DNA of 64,000 nt from Stenocarpella maydis. Lineage: Eukaryota; Ascomycota; Sordariomycetes; Diaporthales; Diaporthaceae. Shown piece after piece: positions 11,869 to 24,100 of this stretch; the first letter of the stretch is position 1; every line of letters begins with the position of its first letter. The notes beneath the pieces are model-generated. The model was not told the origin of the DNA. It worked only from the letters and a program-made list of their open reading frames with translations, and searched no databases. A program made the position numbers and the translations under genes. The stretch is taken from assembly GCA_002270565.1 (NCBI GenBank), contig NQMI01000030.1, positions 62,001-126,000 on the forward strand. Reading direction: 5' to 3'.

Positions 11869-14800
11869 TTAGCTTTCCTCGCCTGCCACTGGGAGGTTCC
11901 TGACCAACTTCTCACACAAGGCAACGAGAGAGCTTGCATTATTGATGTCAAGAGTACTGAGCTCCGAGTTCAAGTTTTGTCGCACCCATCCACGGAGTTC
12001 CACAGCCGAGAGCGAGTCAAGACCATATGCCATCAGCGGCTTACCAGACTCGATCTCTGTCTCGAGACGCAGCAATTTGGTGATTTCAGTCTTCAACAAC
12101 TCAACCGCCGACTTGGTCAGAGTATTCGGATCGGCACCAGATGAGTGCATCAGACGGAAAGCCTTGATTGCCTGGTCTGCCTCGTCGCTGCCACCGTCTA
12201 ATTCGGCGTTGACAATGTCGGTGCCATGGGTAGTGAACAGATAGCCAAAACGAGGCTCCCCAGTTACATCGGAAGCAGTAGATATAAGGGGGTATGCGAT
12301 ACCGGTGATCAACTGAGCGCTGCTGGTGGCATTCAGCGGACTGTCTTGCTGCTGAAAGATCGAAAGGTTCAGAATCTGCCGTAGCATGCCCTCGTTGATT
12401 GGCGTCCACTGGCGCTTGTCGAAGCGGGCTTCAAGAGAACCACCTTGCTCGGCTACGTAGCCGACATCTTCGATGGCCCCCAAGTCAACCGTGTTGGCAC
12501 GCAGACCTAGTCCCTGGCGGTAGCTAGCAAAGGCATCCAGGAAAGTGTTGGCGGCTGCATAGTTGGCTTGGCCCTTGTTGCCTACAACACCAGAGATACT
12601 GGAAAGTAGTGTGAAGAACTCGAGTGGCTGATCTGGCTGTTCTAGAGATGCTTTGTGGAGATTCCACGTGCCTGCAACTTTGGCGTGGATTGCCGTGTGG
12701 TAGTCATCGTGGGTCATCATCTCGTATGGTTTATCCTTCCAATATGTCAGTATGACTCGACAAGCGCCAAAGTGCCCAGGTGGTGGGAATAATTACCCTC
12801 AGAACCATAGCTCCCTGAATCACACCAGAGATCCTGTAGCGTGCCGACTTGAAGACACTGCGGACAAACTCGAGATCACCGACATCACCCTTAGCCTCAA
12901 CGACCTCGCAACCATGTCCGGCGCAATGGTCAATGACCCTGGCAGATGCCTCGTCGGCCGTGCCACTTCTGCTCATCACAATAATGTGACGAGCTCCATG
13001 ACGAGCGATATGAATAGCAACACTGCCACAGAGACCCTTCAGGCCACCGACTATGAGGTAAGAGGAATTTGGCTGCAGCTGAAGTTTCCGGATCGCTGGC
13101 CTGATTGGCAGCTGCACATCGGAATCTGTCCCGCTGGAGATAACGATTTTTCCAATGTGCTGCCCACGTCTCATGAATGTCAAGGCTTCGATGACCTTGT
13201 CGAATCCATAGACGCTGACAGGATGGATTGGGCCGATATGACCACCCTCAATAAGCTTGAAGATTTCGTCGAGAAGCCTGCAAGTAGAAGTTAGGGCTCT
13301 GAGGGTCTTTATTTTACCCAGCCAATGGACTCTGGGACAACGAAGAGACTGACCTTCCAATCAAGTCGTTGGTGATATGTTGAGTATAAGAGAGATCCAC
13401 GGCCCGGAATGAACAATTCCTATCGAATGGTTCCATGGCCAGGGTATTCCGATCGACAATGTCTCTCTTGCCAATCTCCACCATGATACCACCATCAGCC
13501 GTGAGTCTCCATGACTCATCTAGCAACTCTCCGATCTGTTTGGTTTCATGGTTAGATTCAATGTTTCAGATTTATGTAGGTACTAGCGAGTTTTTCTCAG
13601 AGTAAGGTGGTTAAATAGGAAAAATGAAGTCGTCTATCTTTCCCCCCCCCCCCCAAAACAACAGCTCATGAAGCAGAATGGTGTCCATGACAGTATATCG
13701 TAAAGATAGTATTGCTCTGGAATATCTTACCAGGGAATTGAGAATAATATCCACTCCGCGGCCATTAGTCTCTCGCCGAATCTCTTCGGCGAACTTTGCG
13801 TCGCGGGAGTTGAACATGCGGTTGGGGGGGATGCCGAAGTTCTTGGCCAAAAACTCGCGCTTGTCATCGGTTCCTACCGTGACAAAGATCTAGGTTTCAT
13901 CTGGTTAGTCCGCACCGTTCTTTCGTATATCTAAAACGTCTGCTGGATCACTCACATCGCACTTCTTGTATTGACAAAGCTGGATGGCAGCAATGCCAAC
14001 GCCACCAGCAGCCGAATGTATAAGGACCGACTGGCCTTCCTTGAGGTTTCCGAGGTGGTATAGGGAATAGATGGCTGTCAAGTACACTAAAGGAATGGTT
14101 GCTGCATCCTCGTAGCTCATCGACTCTGGAATTACATAGACACGCTCGGCTGGACATTGTAGGCGATTGACATATGTCCCGTGGCTCATGCAGGCGACGC
14201 GGTCACCGATCTTGAATTTCGTCACGCCAGGCGCGAGGCGTTTGACATAGCCAGCACACTCGCAACCGATTGTATGTTCATTCTCTGGCACGATACCCAT
14301 CGTCGTTGCCACATCCTACACATGGTCAGAAGACATTACCATCGAACTGCAACTTGGGTGCAGCACGATTCTTGGTGGGAAGACTGACCTTGAAATTGAC
14401 GCCCACTGCCATCACCTCGATCTCGACCATTCCTGGTTCCATTGGCACTTCCGCGACCGCTGTCTCTGTCCATGTCAGGCTTTGGAGAGTGCCAATCTTT
14501 TCCGCCTGAATTCGCACCTGTGGCTTAGTCGCATGCAAGTCCTGAGTGGTGAGGTCCAAGCCCTTTCCTCCTTCAGCGGCTTTGAAGTCGTTGATGGGCA
14601 TGTCTGGGACAACCCTAGGAATGGACAGTACGCCATCACGCTCCGCGTACTCGGTCTCGGGGTCGCCAGATTGCAGCTTCCCGAGCACCTGCACAATGGC
14701 CCAAGCCGCCGCAGGACTTGTGGCGGACTGGACGTCCAAGGTTGTCAATTTAGCCAGTGGATCTTCGTGGCGTATAACGCGGAACAAACCCAGTACCATC

Positions 14801-17800
14801 GCATTGTCTGGGTTTGTGACGTGGGAAGTCTGTCCGCCTTTAGTCACCCAGAGAATTGGTGTACCAGTGGCTGACAGCTTCTGAAGTGCTTCCCAGTGCT
14901 TTTTAGATATTTGAGTCAGCACCGGTTTCGAAAGCTCTTCCACGACCAAGACCACAGACTTGGCCTCTTGCTTCGCCGATGCAGCAATCTTCTCAACTGG
15001 GGCAGTGCTAATCGTCCATCCTGATGTTTTCAAAGTGGACTGAAGGGAAGAATCGAGCGCAGGTGTATCTTCACCAAATCGAGCCACGGTGAGGTGCCAC
15101 GTGCCATCAGTCGATGGTAAACCAGCGTTACTGGAGTATAGCAATGCCGGGCCACTGCCAAAGCCCGTAGCTAACGCCCGGACGAGATCCAATCTACCAG
15201 TTTTGAGTTGACCCTCAATGGGCTTCCCAATGACTTCGAATGGTGTGGTGCTCACAGAGCGTGGAGTGGTCTGATCAGTCGTTGCTTCTGATGACGCCTC
15301 AGAAGGGGTGCCAAAAGACTTTGGTGTGGTCGATTCCGTTTCAGACACATCAATACGGCTATCTATCTCGTGTTCAGGTGGTACGACCAGTGTGAAGCCA
15401 CTGTCTTTGCGCATCGGCTTCAGCTTACTGTGCACTTCCTCCATATTGACATCTGTCCGCTCGGTTGCTTTGACGATGACAAGATCGAAGGTCGGCTCGG
15501 TTATAGGCAGACCAAGAAGTTCTTTCGAAGGTGACATGAGATGGAAAGAAGAGTCCCTCTTAAATTCATAGGCCATCTGGACGTTAACGAGGTTGTTTGC
15601 GTCGACTGTGGCAAAGTTATACTGCGAATATGCTGCTCGAGTTGGTGCATCACCGCCTTGGAACCACGAACTAGTCGTGCTGCTGCCATCGAAATCCACC
15701 TCAAGAATCTTGAGGGTAGGATGCTTGTGTGCGATTAGATCGATAACAGTATCAAGCTTGGTCACCTCTTGAGACAGAGAGAGGTAGCTTAACTGGTTCT
15801 GGGTCAACAATGACACATCTGGCTTCCAAGTAGTACTTTGGAAGACGTGTGGATCAGGCTTCTCATCCACGTCTAATCTGACGTAATTGAGACCATCAAT
15901 CCGCACAAGGAGAGCACCGCTCTGCGGGTCATGAATGCCGATGTTGGCGATCCAGCTCTTAGCCACATCTTTGCGACCACGACCCGTGTACACTGATTCT
16001 GCGACTGACAGACCTTCTTTCAGTCCCTTCGGCATTTTGTTGACAATCATGTCATCGATGAGAGCCGGGATCATGACGTCCTTGAGAGAGCTGCGGTCAC
16101 CTCCTGCATTCGCGGGAGTCACCGTCTGGATGCATGCATCAAACACTGCAGGATGAACTGGGTAGTAGGACTGAGGGTCCCATTTCGATAGCGGTGGCTC
16201 GAGCGACAAGATAGTCCGGCATTTACGGCTCCCACTGACCGATTCGATGCTCTTGAGCTTCTGAAATGCCGGCCCAAAGCTCATGCCGACCTCGTCCTGC
16301 AACTTGTACCACAACTTGGGGTTTTGAGGGTGTTTCAATGGTTCGAGGTCGGCGCCACTGATTGCTCCCTCCTCACCAATAGGTGCTTGCACTCGAATGA
16401 GACCATAGCAGTGCTCATAAGTGACGCCTGCCGCTTTGGTCCGGATACGGAACTCGTGCCAGTCCTTGCTCCCAGGCACCTTGGACAGTGTTACCAAGAT
16501 CGTAGTCGCCTTTCTATCTTCAACAACGAGTGCGCGCCTGAAATTCACGTTGCGGAAGTGATAGGCGAGCTCATTGGGGAAGCTGACATCCTCGTCCGGG
16601 TTCAGAGCGCAATGCTTTTGATACATGGCCTCGAGAGCAAATGTGGATAGACCGGCACCTGGGATGACGACGTCTGGGCCAGCTCTGTGGTCGCCCAACC
16701 AGGGAACGTCGGCAAGGTCCAGGTGTTTACGCCAAGTGGGCGCTTCCCAGGATGTGCTGGGCAGTTTCGCTCCAAGTAGGTCGTGGGTTGTGAATTTCTT
16801 GAATCTCCATTCCTTGCTGGCGTCGTTCTCGTACCAGTATTGGATCGAGTGGTTCCATGAGTAGTTGGGAAGGTCAATAATTGTCCGCAGCTTCTTGGTG
16901 TCGTAATCATTCACAACAGCAAGATCTATCGGTGCACCCTTGATAAACAAGCGGCCAGCAACATCGAAGAGGACCTTGCCGGCATTCACCCCGCGAGACC
17001 AAGAAGCGCAGTATGACACGTCACCACCATGGGGAAGAGCTTTTAGGACCTGGGAAGTCGGTCCGGCCAGAGCTCCTGATGGACCTATCTCGACGAGGAT
17101 ATCTGGCGAGTCTTCAGTAACCAGCTCCTGGAGTGCCTCGGAGAATCGCACCGGGGAGACCATGTTGGTTTTCCAGTAGAGAGAATCGGCCGGTGAATGT
17201 TTCTTCGATCCCGTAACGGAAGAGAACATTGCAGCTTCGGAAGAGCCACGTAGAGGCTTGAAGGCCTTGTCCGTACTAAGGAGCTTGTCGTACTCGATGC
17301 CAATGGGGCCCATGAGCTCGGAGTGGTAGGCCAGGTCCACTTGTAATAGTCTTGCAAAGTGACCAGCAACTTTGACGTCCCCGGCTAGCGCCTCAAGCGC
17401 TGGCTTCTTTCCAGAGATTGTCAGAGCGTCGGGGCTGTTGAAGCATGCAATCCACGCGCTGCCCACGTACTTCTCTAAGAAGGGAGACGCAGCTTCAGCG
17501 CTGATACCAACAGCAAGCATGCCGACATCAGCGTCGACATCGGCTTTCCTGTTCAGGGCGGCTCGGCCTCGGTAAAAGGCTGCTTTGATTGCACCCGCAC
17601 GATCCAGGAAACCGGCAGTATATGCCGCGGCAATCTCGCCGGAAGAATGCCCCACCACACTGCTAGGCTTGACACCCCATGACTCCAAGATCGCCACAAT
17701 GCATAGCTGAAGTGCTGTGACCAGAGGTTGTGAGAATTCAGGCTGACGAAAGTGCTCGGCAGTGCGAGATTCGGTTAACTCGGCGACTAGAGACCACTGC

Positions 17801-20128
17801 GGAGGTTGAGGTTGGGCTTGCAATACTTCGTCGAGCTCTTCGAGGATAGTCCGTATCCATGGGAAGTATTTCAGTAAGTCTTTGCCCATCTGTGGCCATC
17901 TGGAGAAAGGTTAGCACTTTCTCTCCAAGCTCAGATATTTCAGGATGAAGGCTATGCGAAAGACCGGGGGGGGGACGACTTACTGAGCGCCTTGACCGGT
18001 AAAGATGAAAGAAATCTTGGGTGATTGGGAACCTTTCTTAGCAACGGTGAAATCGTTTACTTCTAGCTCCGTGGTATCTGTGGTTACAAACGCACGATGC
18101 CAGAGTTTGGTACGATGATCTGATAGGGTGTAGGCAAGGTCGGATATGTCTACGTGGACACGGGGATTTATGAGATGATTGCATAGCGCCTCTATGTTAG
18201 CCTTGAGAGACGCCGCATCATTGGCTGACAGCACAATTATGTGTGGTCTCTCCGAGATTTCTTCGTCGAATTCGTCCTCTTCGTCGCCGTCTGCTCTGTA
18301 GGAAGAGATGTGGCTACTGCGGGCAGCGGCGTTGGGTTGCTCGAGAATCGCATGAGCGTTGGAGCCGCCATAGCCAAAGGCATTTATACTAGCTGTTGGC
18401 TTTTGTTAACATTTTAGATCATGATCGAGAAATACTGAATAGCGGCTAACCTCGGCGCACAGGGAAGCCCTCGTCTGGCCAAATCGTAGACGTTCTCGAC
18501 GCTTTGACCTTACTTCCGACGAAATCGACTTGTGACAATTATTAGCTACCGTATTTTTACATCAATACAGACTACATATAGAACATACTTTTAGGGCTTG
18601 GTTTGATAAATGTAGGGTTTCCTGGGATCAAACCCCTTTCCATCGACATGATAGCTTTCATCATGCCGGAAATACCAGCTGCAGGCTCTGAATGGCCAAC
18701 ATTGCTCTTGATCTAGACGAGAACATTTTTTAGCGAGGAAAAATCTCTCGGGAAGTTCAGAATGCCTGTGAGACTTACTGAGCCGATGAGGAGTGGTGTA
18801 TTGTCAGCTCGTGTTTCTGAAAACACCGATGCAATTCCTCTGACTTCAATTGGGTCACCAGCCTGTGTCCCAGTACCGTGACACTCGAGATAGGCTGTCT
18901 CATTGAGGTTTGAAATACCAGCGTTTTCGTACGCTCTCCGGATAGCCGCGGCCTGGGCCTCTGCGCTTGGACTAGCGATGCCTCCCGTGCGTCCGTTACT
19001 AGGACGATTTAGAAACAAGAAAGGCGATTGCTGGAATTCCAGTGGAGCTGCTAGAGATGGATGGATACGAACCTGCTACAGGCTGAGCCCCGGATCACTG
19101 CCCTGATTGGATCACGATCCTTGATCGCATCTGACAGTCTTTTTAGAATCACGCAGCTCACTGCCTCTGCCTTGACATAGCCATCGGCGTCCATGTCAAA
19201 CGTGTGACAAAGCGCTGTGGGCGAATGGGTCTGCCCTACTATGCCTGAGTCCATTACATGGTCAGGGTTGAGGTATAAGTTGCTTGTTGCAACAATAGCA
19301 GCATTGGTCTCCCCCGTGTGCAGTGATCGACAAGCTAGATCGACGCCGGTGAGAGAGGCCGAGCAGGCCGTGTCTAACGTGATACTTGGCCCTTTGATAT
19401 TCAAGAAGTAGCTGATTCGGTTGGCCATGATGGTACGGCCGACACCGACAGCACAGTTAGGCGGTCGATCTTCGGCATCTCTGTTTTGCATGTCGCCATA
19501 GTCTGTGACTTTCAGATTGGTCTCTGCTGTATGTGTGGTCAGGAGAACTTACCCGAGGAATATGACCCCACGAAACACGCCACTGGCGCACCATCCAGTT
19601 TTTCTAGCGTAAGTCCCGCATTTTCCAGGCCTTCGTAAACGACCTCGAGCATCTGGCGCTGGTTTGGATCCATCGCAACGGCCTCGGTGCCCGATATCTC
19701 GAAGAACGCAGCATCAAAGTCGGCCAAGTCCACATCGCCAAGAAACATGCCTCCTGGCGGACGCATAGTTCCTGGCTTGTGAGAGCCATCATAATGTCCG
19801 TCAATATTGAAGCGGGTCTTTGGAACCACGCTAGAGGCGATTTCCCCCCTTTCTAAAAAATCCCATAGCTTTTGGGGAGAGTGATTGCCGCCACTGGACG
19901 GTGGGTAAATTAGTAAATTCGTTGATCATGCTCAGCAAATTGTCAAGATGGGACACTGCTTTCACAGGTAGAAACCCCGAAAAAGCACCCATACATTCGG
20001 GTTTTGATCCAAGGATCGTAGATTGATAAGATTCTGTGAATATGAGTTGGAAAAAGAAAAATTACATACGGCAGCCGGCAAGCAAAGCCAACAACGGCAA
20101 CGGGTTCTTGCTTGTATGTTTCCGCCAT
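11869..20128 (-). CDS. Highly reducing polyketide synthase 2 (KS-AT-DH-psiMT-ER-KR-ACP)
   Basis: Complete iterative HR-PKS. I reconstruct 13 exons: 20128-20070, 19893-19553, 19502-19073, 18998-18779, 18712-18589, 18528-18451, 18392-17984, 17899-14389, 14315-13956, 13889-13731, 13535-13354, 13277-12797, 12735-11869. They total 7221 nt, all phases agree, giving 2406 residues. [39 protein letters not shown] near residue 640. DH (~930-1210): His in [19 protein letters not shown]. The following MT-like region has [11 protein letters not shown] where a SAM-binding glycine motif should be, so methylation is unlikely. [27 protein letters not shown], with LLSSISG and the NYAAAN Tyr. The ACP serine is in [10 protein letters not shown]. 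No thioesterase or reductase follows the ACP, so release needs a partner; the divergent hydrolase at 20629 is the best candidate. Confidence 0.95.
13642..13654. repeat. Poly-C tract in a PKS2 intron
   Basis: A run of 13 C lies inside the intron between PKS2 exons 10 and 11 (13536-13730). A similar G run (about 17966-17974) lies in another PKS2 intron. Length here is prone to sequencing error, but being intronic it would not shift the reading frame. Confidence 0.8.
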
Positions 20129-20628
20129 GATGGTCAACTCGGGACGCAGAAAGTGACTCGATTGAATGTGCAATGTTGTACGATACTGAGACGACCTTTT
20201 CGTGAAGATTAAGTCGACTAAATTTACAAGTTAATAATATTTTGTGTTATGTGTTTACCAACATACAGTTTCCTATGATTATTACAATCTTATCACTCCA
20301 CTAACACATTACCTCTATTGCTCTTTAGTTGGCAATGTTACATCCGCCGTATCGCTCAATCAGGTCTGAAAGAGTTCTTACATGAATCCTACATATTATT
20401 CAATTGAAACATGCATGATTACTGTGTGGTGAAATGATTACTTTGTGATAACATGATTACTTCTTACCGTCATGATATGCAGCATTATCCCGCGAGGTGA
20501 GATCGAGGGAATCATAATCACTCCCATTTTGTGAAAATTTGATACTACGGCTTCAAATTGATCGAAAAAAAGTCCATAGCAGTTGCACGTTTGAATTTGC
20601 TGGTGCCGTTACTTATGCATCCATCATC
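20129..20628. promoter_or_regulatory. Bidirectional promoter, PKS2 / alpha-beta hydrolase
   Basis: 500 bp between divergent ATGs. TGATTAC occurs at 20416-20422, 20435-20441 and 20454-20460, an exact 19-bp period, close to two helical turns. This arrangement would co-regulate the synthase and its putative release enzyme. Confidence 0.55.
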
Positions 20629-21689
20629 ATGGCAAGTCATCGCCGTTACCAGCAAGTTGAGTGCAAGACAATCGATGGTACCACTATCGCGGGATGGCTT
20701 TACACCGTCCAGGGGCCGGCACCGGCTATCATTATGTCCCACGGTGTATGTTGCCTTTGAAAATCCTCACACGTACATCTAGTCTGGTCGATATATGTTC
20801 TAAAAGCCAATGCACAATGTACCCTAGTTCAACTGTGTCAAAGAGATGACTCTTCCGGAAGTCGCGGAGGCTTTCCAATCCGCGGGCTATAACGTCTTCT
20901 TATATGATGCTCGGACTGTTGGAGCAAGCGGAGGACAGCCTAGAAATCTGTTAAACCCGCTGCAAATGGCCGAAGACTTATCAGGTGCGTACTCCCTGCC
21001 AAGGGTTGCGGGTAGGGTAGCTTGTAGCTCACTTGGAGTCCATTGCAGACATCTATACATATGTCGCGGGCTTGCCAAACGTCGACTCTAAAAGCATCGT
21101 TTTATGGGGAATGTCTTTCGGCGGTGTCGTCAGCGCATGCTCAGCAGCCATCGACCGACGGCCCAAGGCCATTGTCATGGTCTGCCCGCTGTTCACCTAT
21201 GTCCAGCCGCACAAGGCAGACAAGGCGTACGCCCAGCTCATCAGGGACCGGGTGTCCCAGCTCCGAGGCAACGAGGCACACTCGATCGCACCATTTACGC
21301 CGAAGGGCGACAACCCGATAGGCATGGGCGGTGCGGGGGGGCCCGGCGGCGTGGAAGCCTACAACCTCATGAAGGCCGCGGTGGAGCTGGGCCACCCCGA
21401 CTTCCGCGACCGCATCACGCTGCAGACGTACCAGAAGCTGGCCATGTTCCGCCCCAAGGAATACATGAACATGATACGGGCCCCTGTGATGATGGTTATC
21501 CCAGAGCTGGATTATATATCACCTCCGGAGGAACAGAAAGAGGCGTTCGCCAGGATTCAGAGCCCCAAGAGGGAATATTGGGCCGAGGGAAAAGGGCATC
21601 TGAATATCGCTACTGGCAAGGGCGCAAAAGAGATGGTGGCAGCCACGGTCAAATTCTTCCAAGACGCCCTTGAGGGTACCATAGAATAA
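20629..21689 (+). CDS. Alpha/beta hydrolase, putative polyketide thiohydrolase/transferase
   Basis: Alpha/beta-hydrolase of 304 residues in three exons (20629-20745, 20828-20984, 21049-21689), introns 82 and 64 bp; splicing recreates the MSHGFNCVKEM junction. The nucleophile elbow is GMSFGG, the likely acid is Asp in PELDYISPP and the likely base is His in GKGHLN, so the catalytic triad looks intact. No signal peptide. Stand-alone hydrolases next to HR-PKSs are known to release or transfer the ACP-bound chain (the brefeldin thiohydrolase and the fumagillin polyketide transferase are the general precedents). Its divergent promoter with PKS2, which lacks any release domain, supports that role by inference. 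A diketone or ester hydrolase acting later is an alternative. Confidence 0.85.
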
Positions 21690-22140
21690 AGATCCTATTT
21701 ATTTGTAATCCCATAATTTCATGGATCTGAGCATGTATTGTCACAGTAGTATTTCTTCACCGACTTGTCTTGTTCTTGGCTTCAGATTTGATTTCATATT
21801 GTCTCGACTTAATTATTTAACCAAGATGAAGTGAAGATTTAAAATACGTATCACGAGCAGTAATCTTCGATTAAAGCAGTTGTTTAATTTGTATTTGGAC
21901 CTAAGTAGGTCTAATTAAGTAGGTCTGGATTCGGGGTAGACGTTTGAAATTCGAATACATAATTACCTACGAAGGACATGATGGGACGCAACACGTGTCG
22001 GTTCGAGACTTGTATTACTGTCTAACTTGGAATATAGATAACGAGTGGCATTGAATCAAGTAACTGCCAATACTTAGGTAGTGAGTGACTCGTTTAGACA
22101 GCTTCCACATTAGTGCCGATTGGGGGGGTAGTCATGGTTC
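21690..22140. other. Convergent intergenic region, no gene seen
   Basis: 450 bp of AT-rich sequence between the hydrolase stop and the P450 stop. No conserved element recognised apart from repeated taggt-type tracts. Confidence 0.5.
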
Positions 22141-24100
22141 CTAGATGGCTTTCTTGACTTCCCTAGGCCTAGCCTTAATACTTAGGTTCCTCTTGGAGTG
22201 GACAATGACCCTATCCCTCCATTGCATACTGTCATGACTTCCGGGTGTCAATTCCAAATGATAGTGTGTAAACAAGTTGGCGAGCATAAGGTGCATCTCG
22301 GCAAAGGCAAGACTGTGAGTGCAAAGACCACATTAGCAATGTATCCGACCAAATGAAAGTTGTCTCGTTCAAAAAACCACGAGGAAACTTTTGAGAACTG
22401 ACTTTTTTCCAATGCAATCTGTCCTTCCCTTTGAAAAAGAGAGTAGCCAGTGGTTCAGTTGCTTGCCTTCCGGGCCGAGCCATCGTTCTGGTTCGAAGCT
22501 GCCTGGGCTCTCGAATATGTCCGGATTGTTGTGCAGTGCAAAGTGGCTCATGCCTACCACAGTGCCCTCGGGAATCGTGTCGTTGATTGCAGGTACATAT
22601 AGACCGCCTTTGGGTACCACACGTGGCAGGCGACCAGGAACAAGAACCATGAAACGGAGGGATTCCTTGACGAAGGCGGTCTGTAGGGGTCAGCATGGAT
22701 GAATTCTAAAGAACCAAAATAAACGAGGCAGGCTTTCTCACAAAGTAAGGCAGGCTCTCAACTTGCTGCAATGGTAGCCTGCCTTTCTGGTCCAACTGAA
22801 CTGTTGCCAGCTCTTCCATAATTTTATCTTGTACCTCGACGTATCGAAGGAAGAAGTAGGTCGCGTAAGCTAGCATGGTAGCAGTCGGCTCCGTACCAGC
22901 ATTGAGGGACGAAATGCCCTCGTCAGCCAGCTCGTGGTAGTCCAGTGGCTTGGCCTTCTTCCCTTTCTCCTGGCGACGGATATTCGCATGGAGTAGGCGT
23001 TCAAAAATCGTTTCTGAATCCGACTCCTTTACTACTGCACCGTTCTCTTGATCAAACTGCACGAGTGCCTTCTTAGCGAGGTCCTCGCAGAATATGAAGA
23101 CGTTGACCCAGGCATTGTTGACGATAGCAAGGATCCAATGTGGTGCTTTGAGCATCATACTGCGGATGAATGGAAAGTGCATCGAGAACCATGCACCCTT
23201 TGTGAATGAACGCATTTGATCTGCGCGTTGCAAGAAATCGGGCTGGGATATAAGATCAAGACTTTTTCCAAACAGGTAGAGAGAAATAATATCGCCCTGC
23301 GATTAATTAACACTCGGACGGTAGACCAGTGCTCCACATAGAGTGAAATCATGGCTCACGGTGTAGCAGAAATACAATTCCGCGATAGGTACGACCTCTC
23401 CTCGCCTGGCATACTCGCTGATCTTTTTGAATACACGCTCGAGTTCCTCATACAGGGTATCTTCCATCAGATTCACTCGTCGCTTCGAGTAGCTGGGATC
23501 CAGAATCTGCCGTCTGATCTTATGAGTTTCGATTTGTATCGTGAAAGCCAGTGCTTGCGTCACGCCTAAGGAATAGGAAATCGGGTCCTTCGTGAATTGA
23601 GACTTTTGTGCAAAAATTCTGAACTTTGTAAGCTTCCAAGACCGTGTGCACTGCGACTGATCAATTTACTCGTGGTAGACGGCTGGGTCATTGATGTGCA
23701 CCTCGTTGGGATTGATTCGGACAACAGGTCCTGGTTCCAAAAGTCAGGCTACACAATCATTCTTCAAAACGCAGAAATTAAGACAGCTGAATGACTGACC
23801 ATATTTTTCATGAAACTTTGCGATCTCATGGATGAACATGCCATTGAGAAACGCTTCATAGTAGCCTTGTTTCAGATGGCCTATTTTGCACAGGAAAGGG
23901 CCCGGAAATCGGGCGAGAGGATGAAGAGTGAGGCGATAAATTGCTCGCACTGTCCAGTATGCCAAGTAGGAAAGGCTGAGAGTGTACACAAGAATACATG
24001 CTAGAGACTTTGGCTCTTGTGCCTTGAGATACTCGATCTCGTCCAAGACCTGCTCCTGGGTTGGGAGATATCCGCGTAACTTCTCAAACGGGGTCTCCAT
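22141..24100 (-). CDS. Cytochrome P450 monooxygenase (trichodiene-oxygenase-like class)
   Basis: P450 of 541 residues. Six exons: 24100-23800, 23730-23670, 23618-23360, 23296-22742, 22680-22403, 22312-22141, with all phases consistent. N-terminal membrane helix near residues 27-50 (LACILVYTLSLSYLAYW) and the RFPGPF hinge. Substrate-side GPVVRINPNEVH is typical of fungal E-class group I enzymes. I-helix: NAGTEPTA. ExxR: KESLRF. Haem: FSKGRTDCIGK, completed across the last intron by NLAFAEMHLML. The first true ATG is at 24100; the longer frame starts with GTG. The last exon extends the protein to a TAG at 22141-22143, so the haem region and C-terminus are present. Probably an ER-bound tailoring oxidase of the cluster, divergent from the flavoprotein at 25396. 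Confidence 0.92.
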
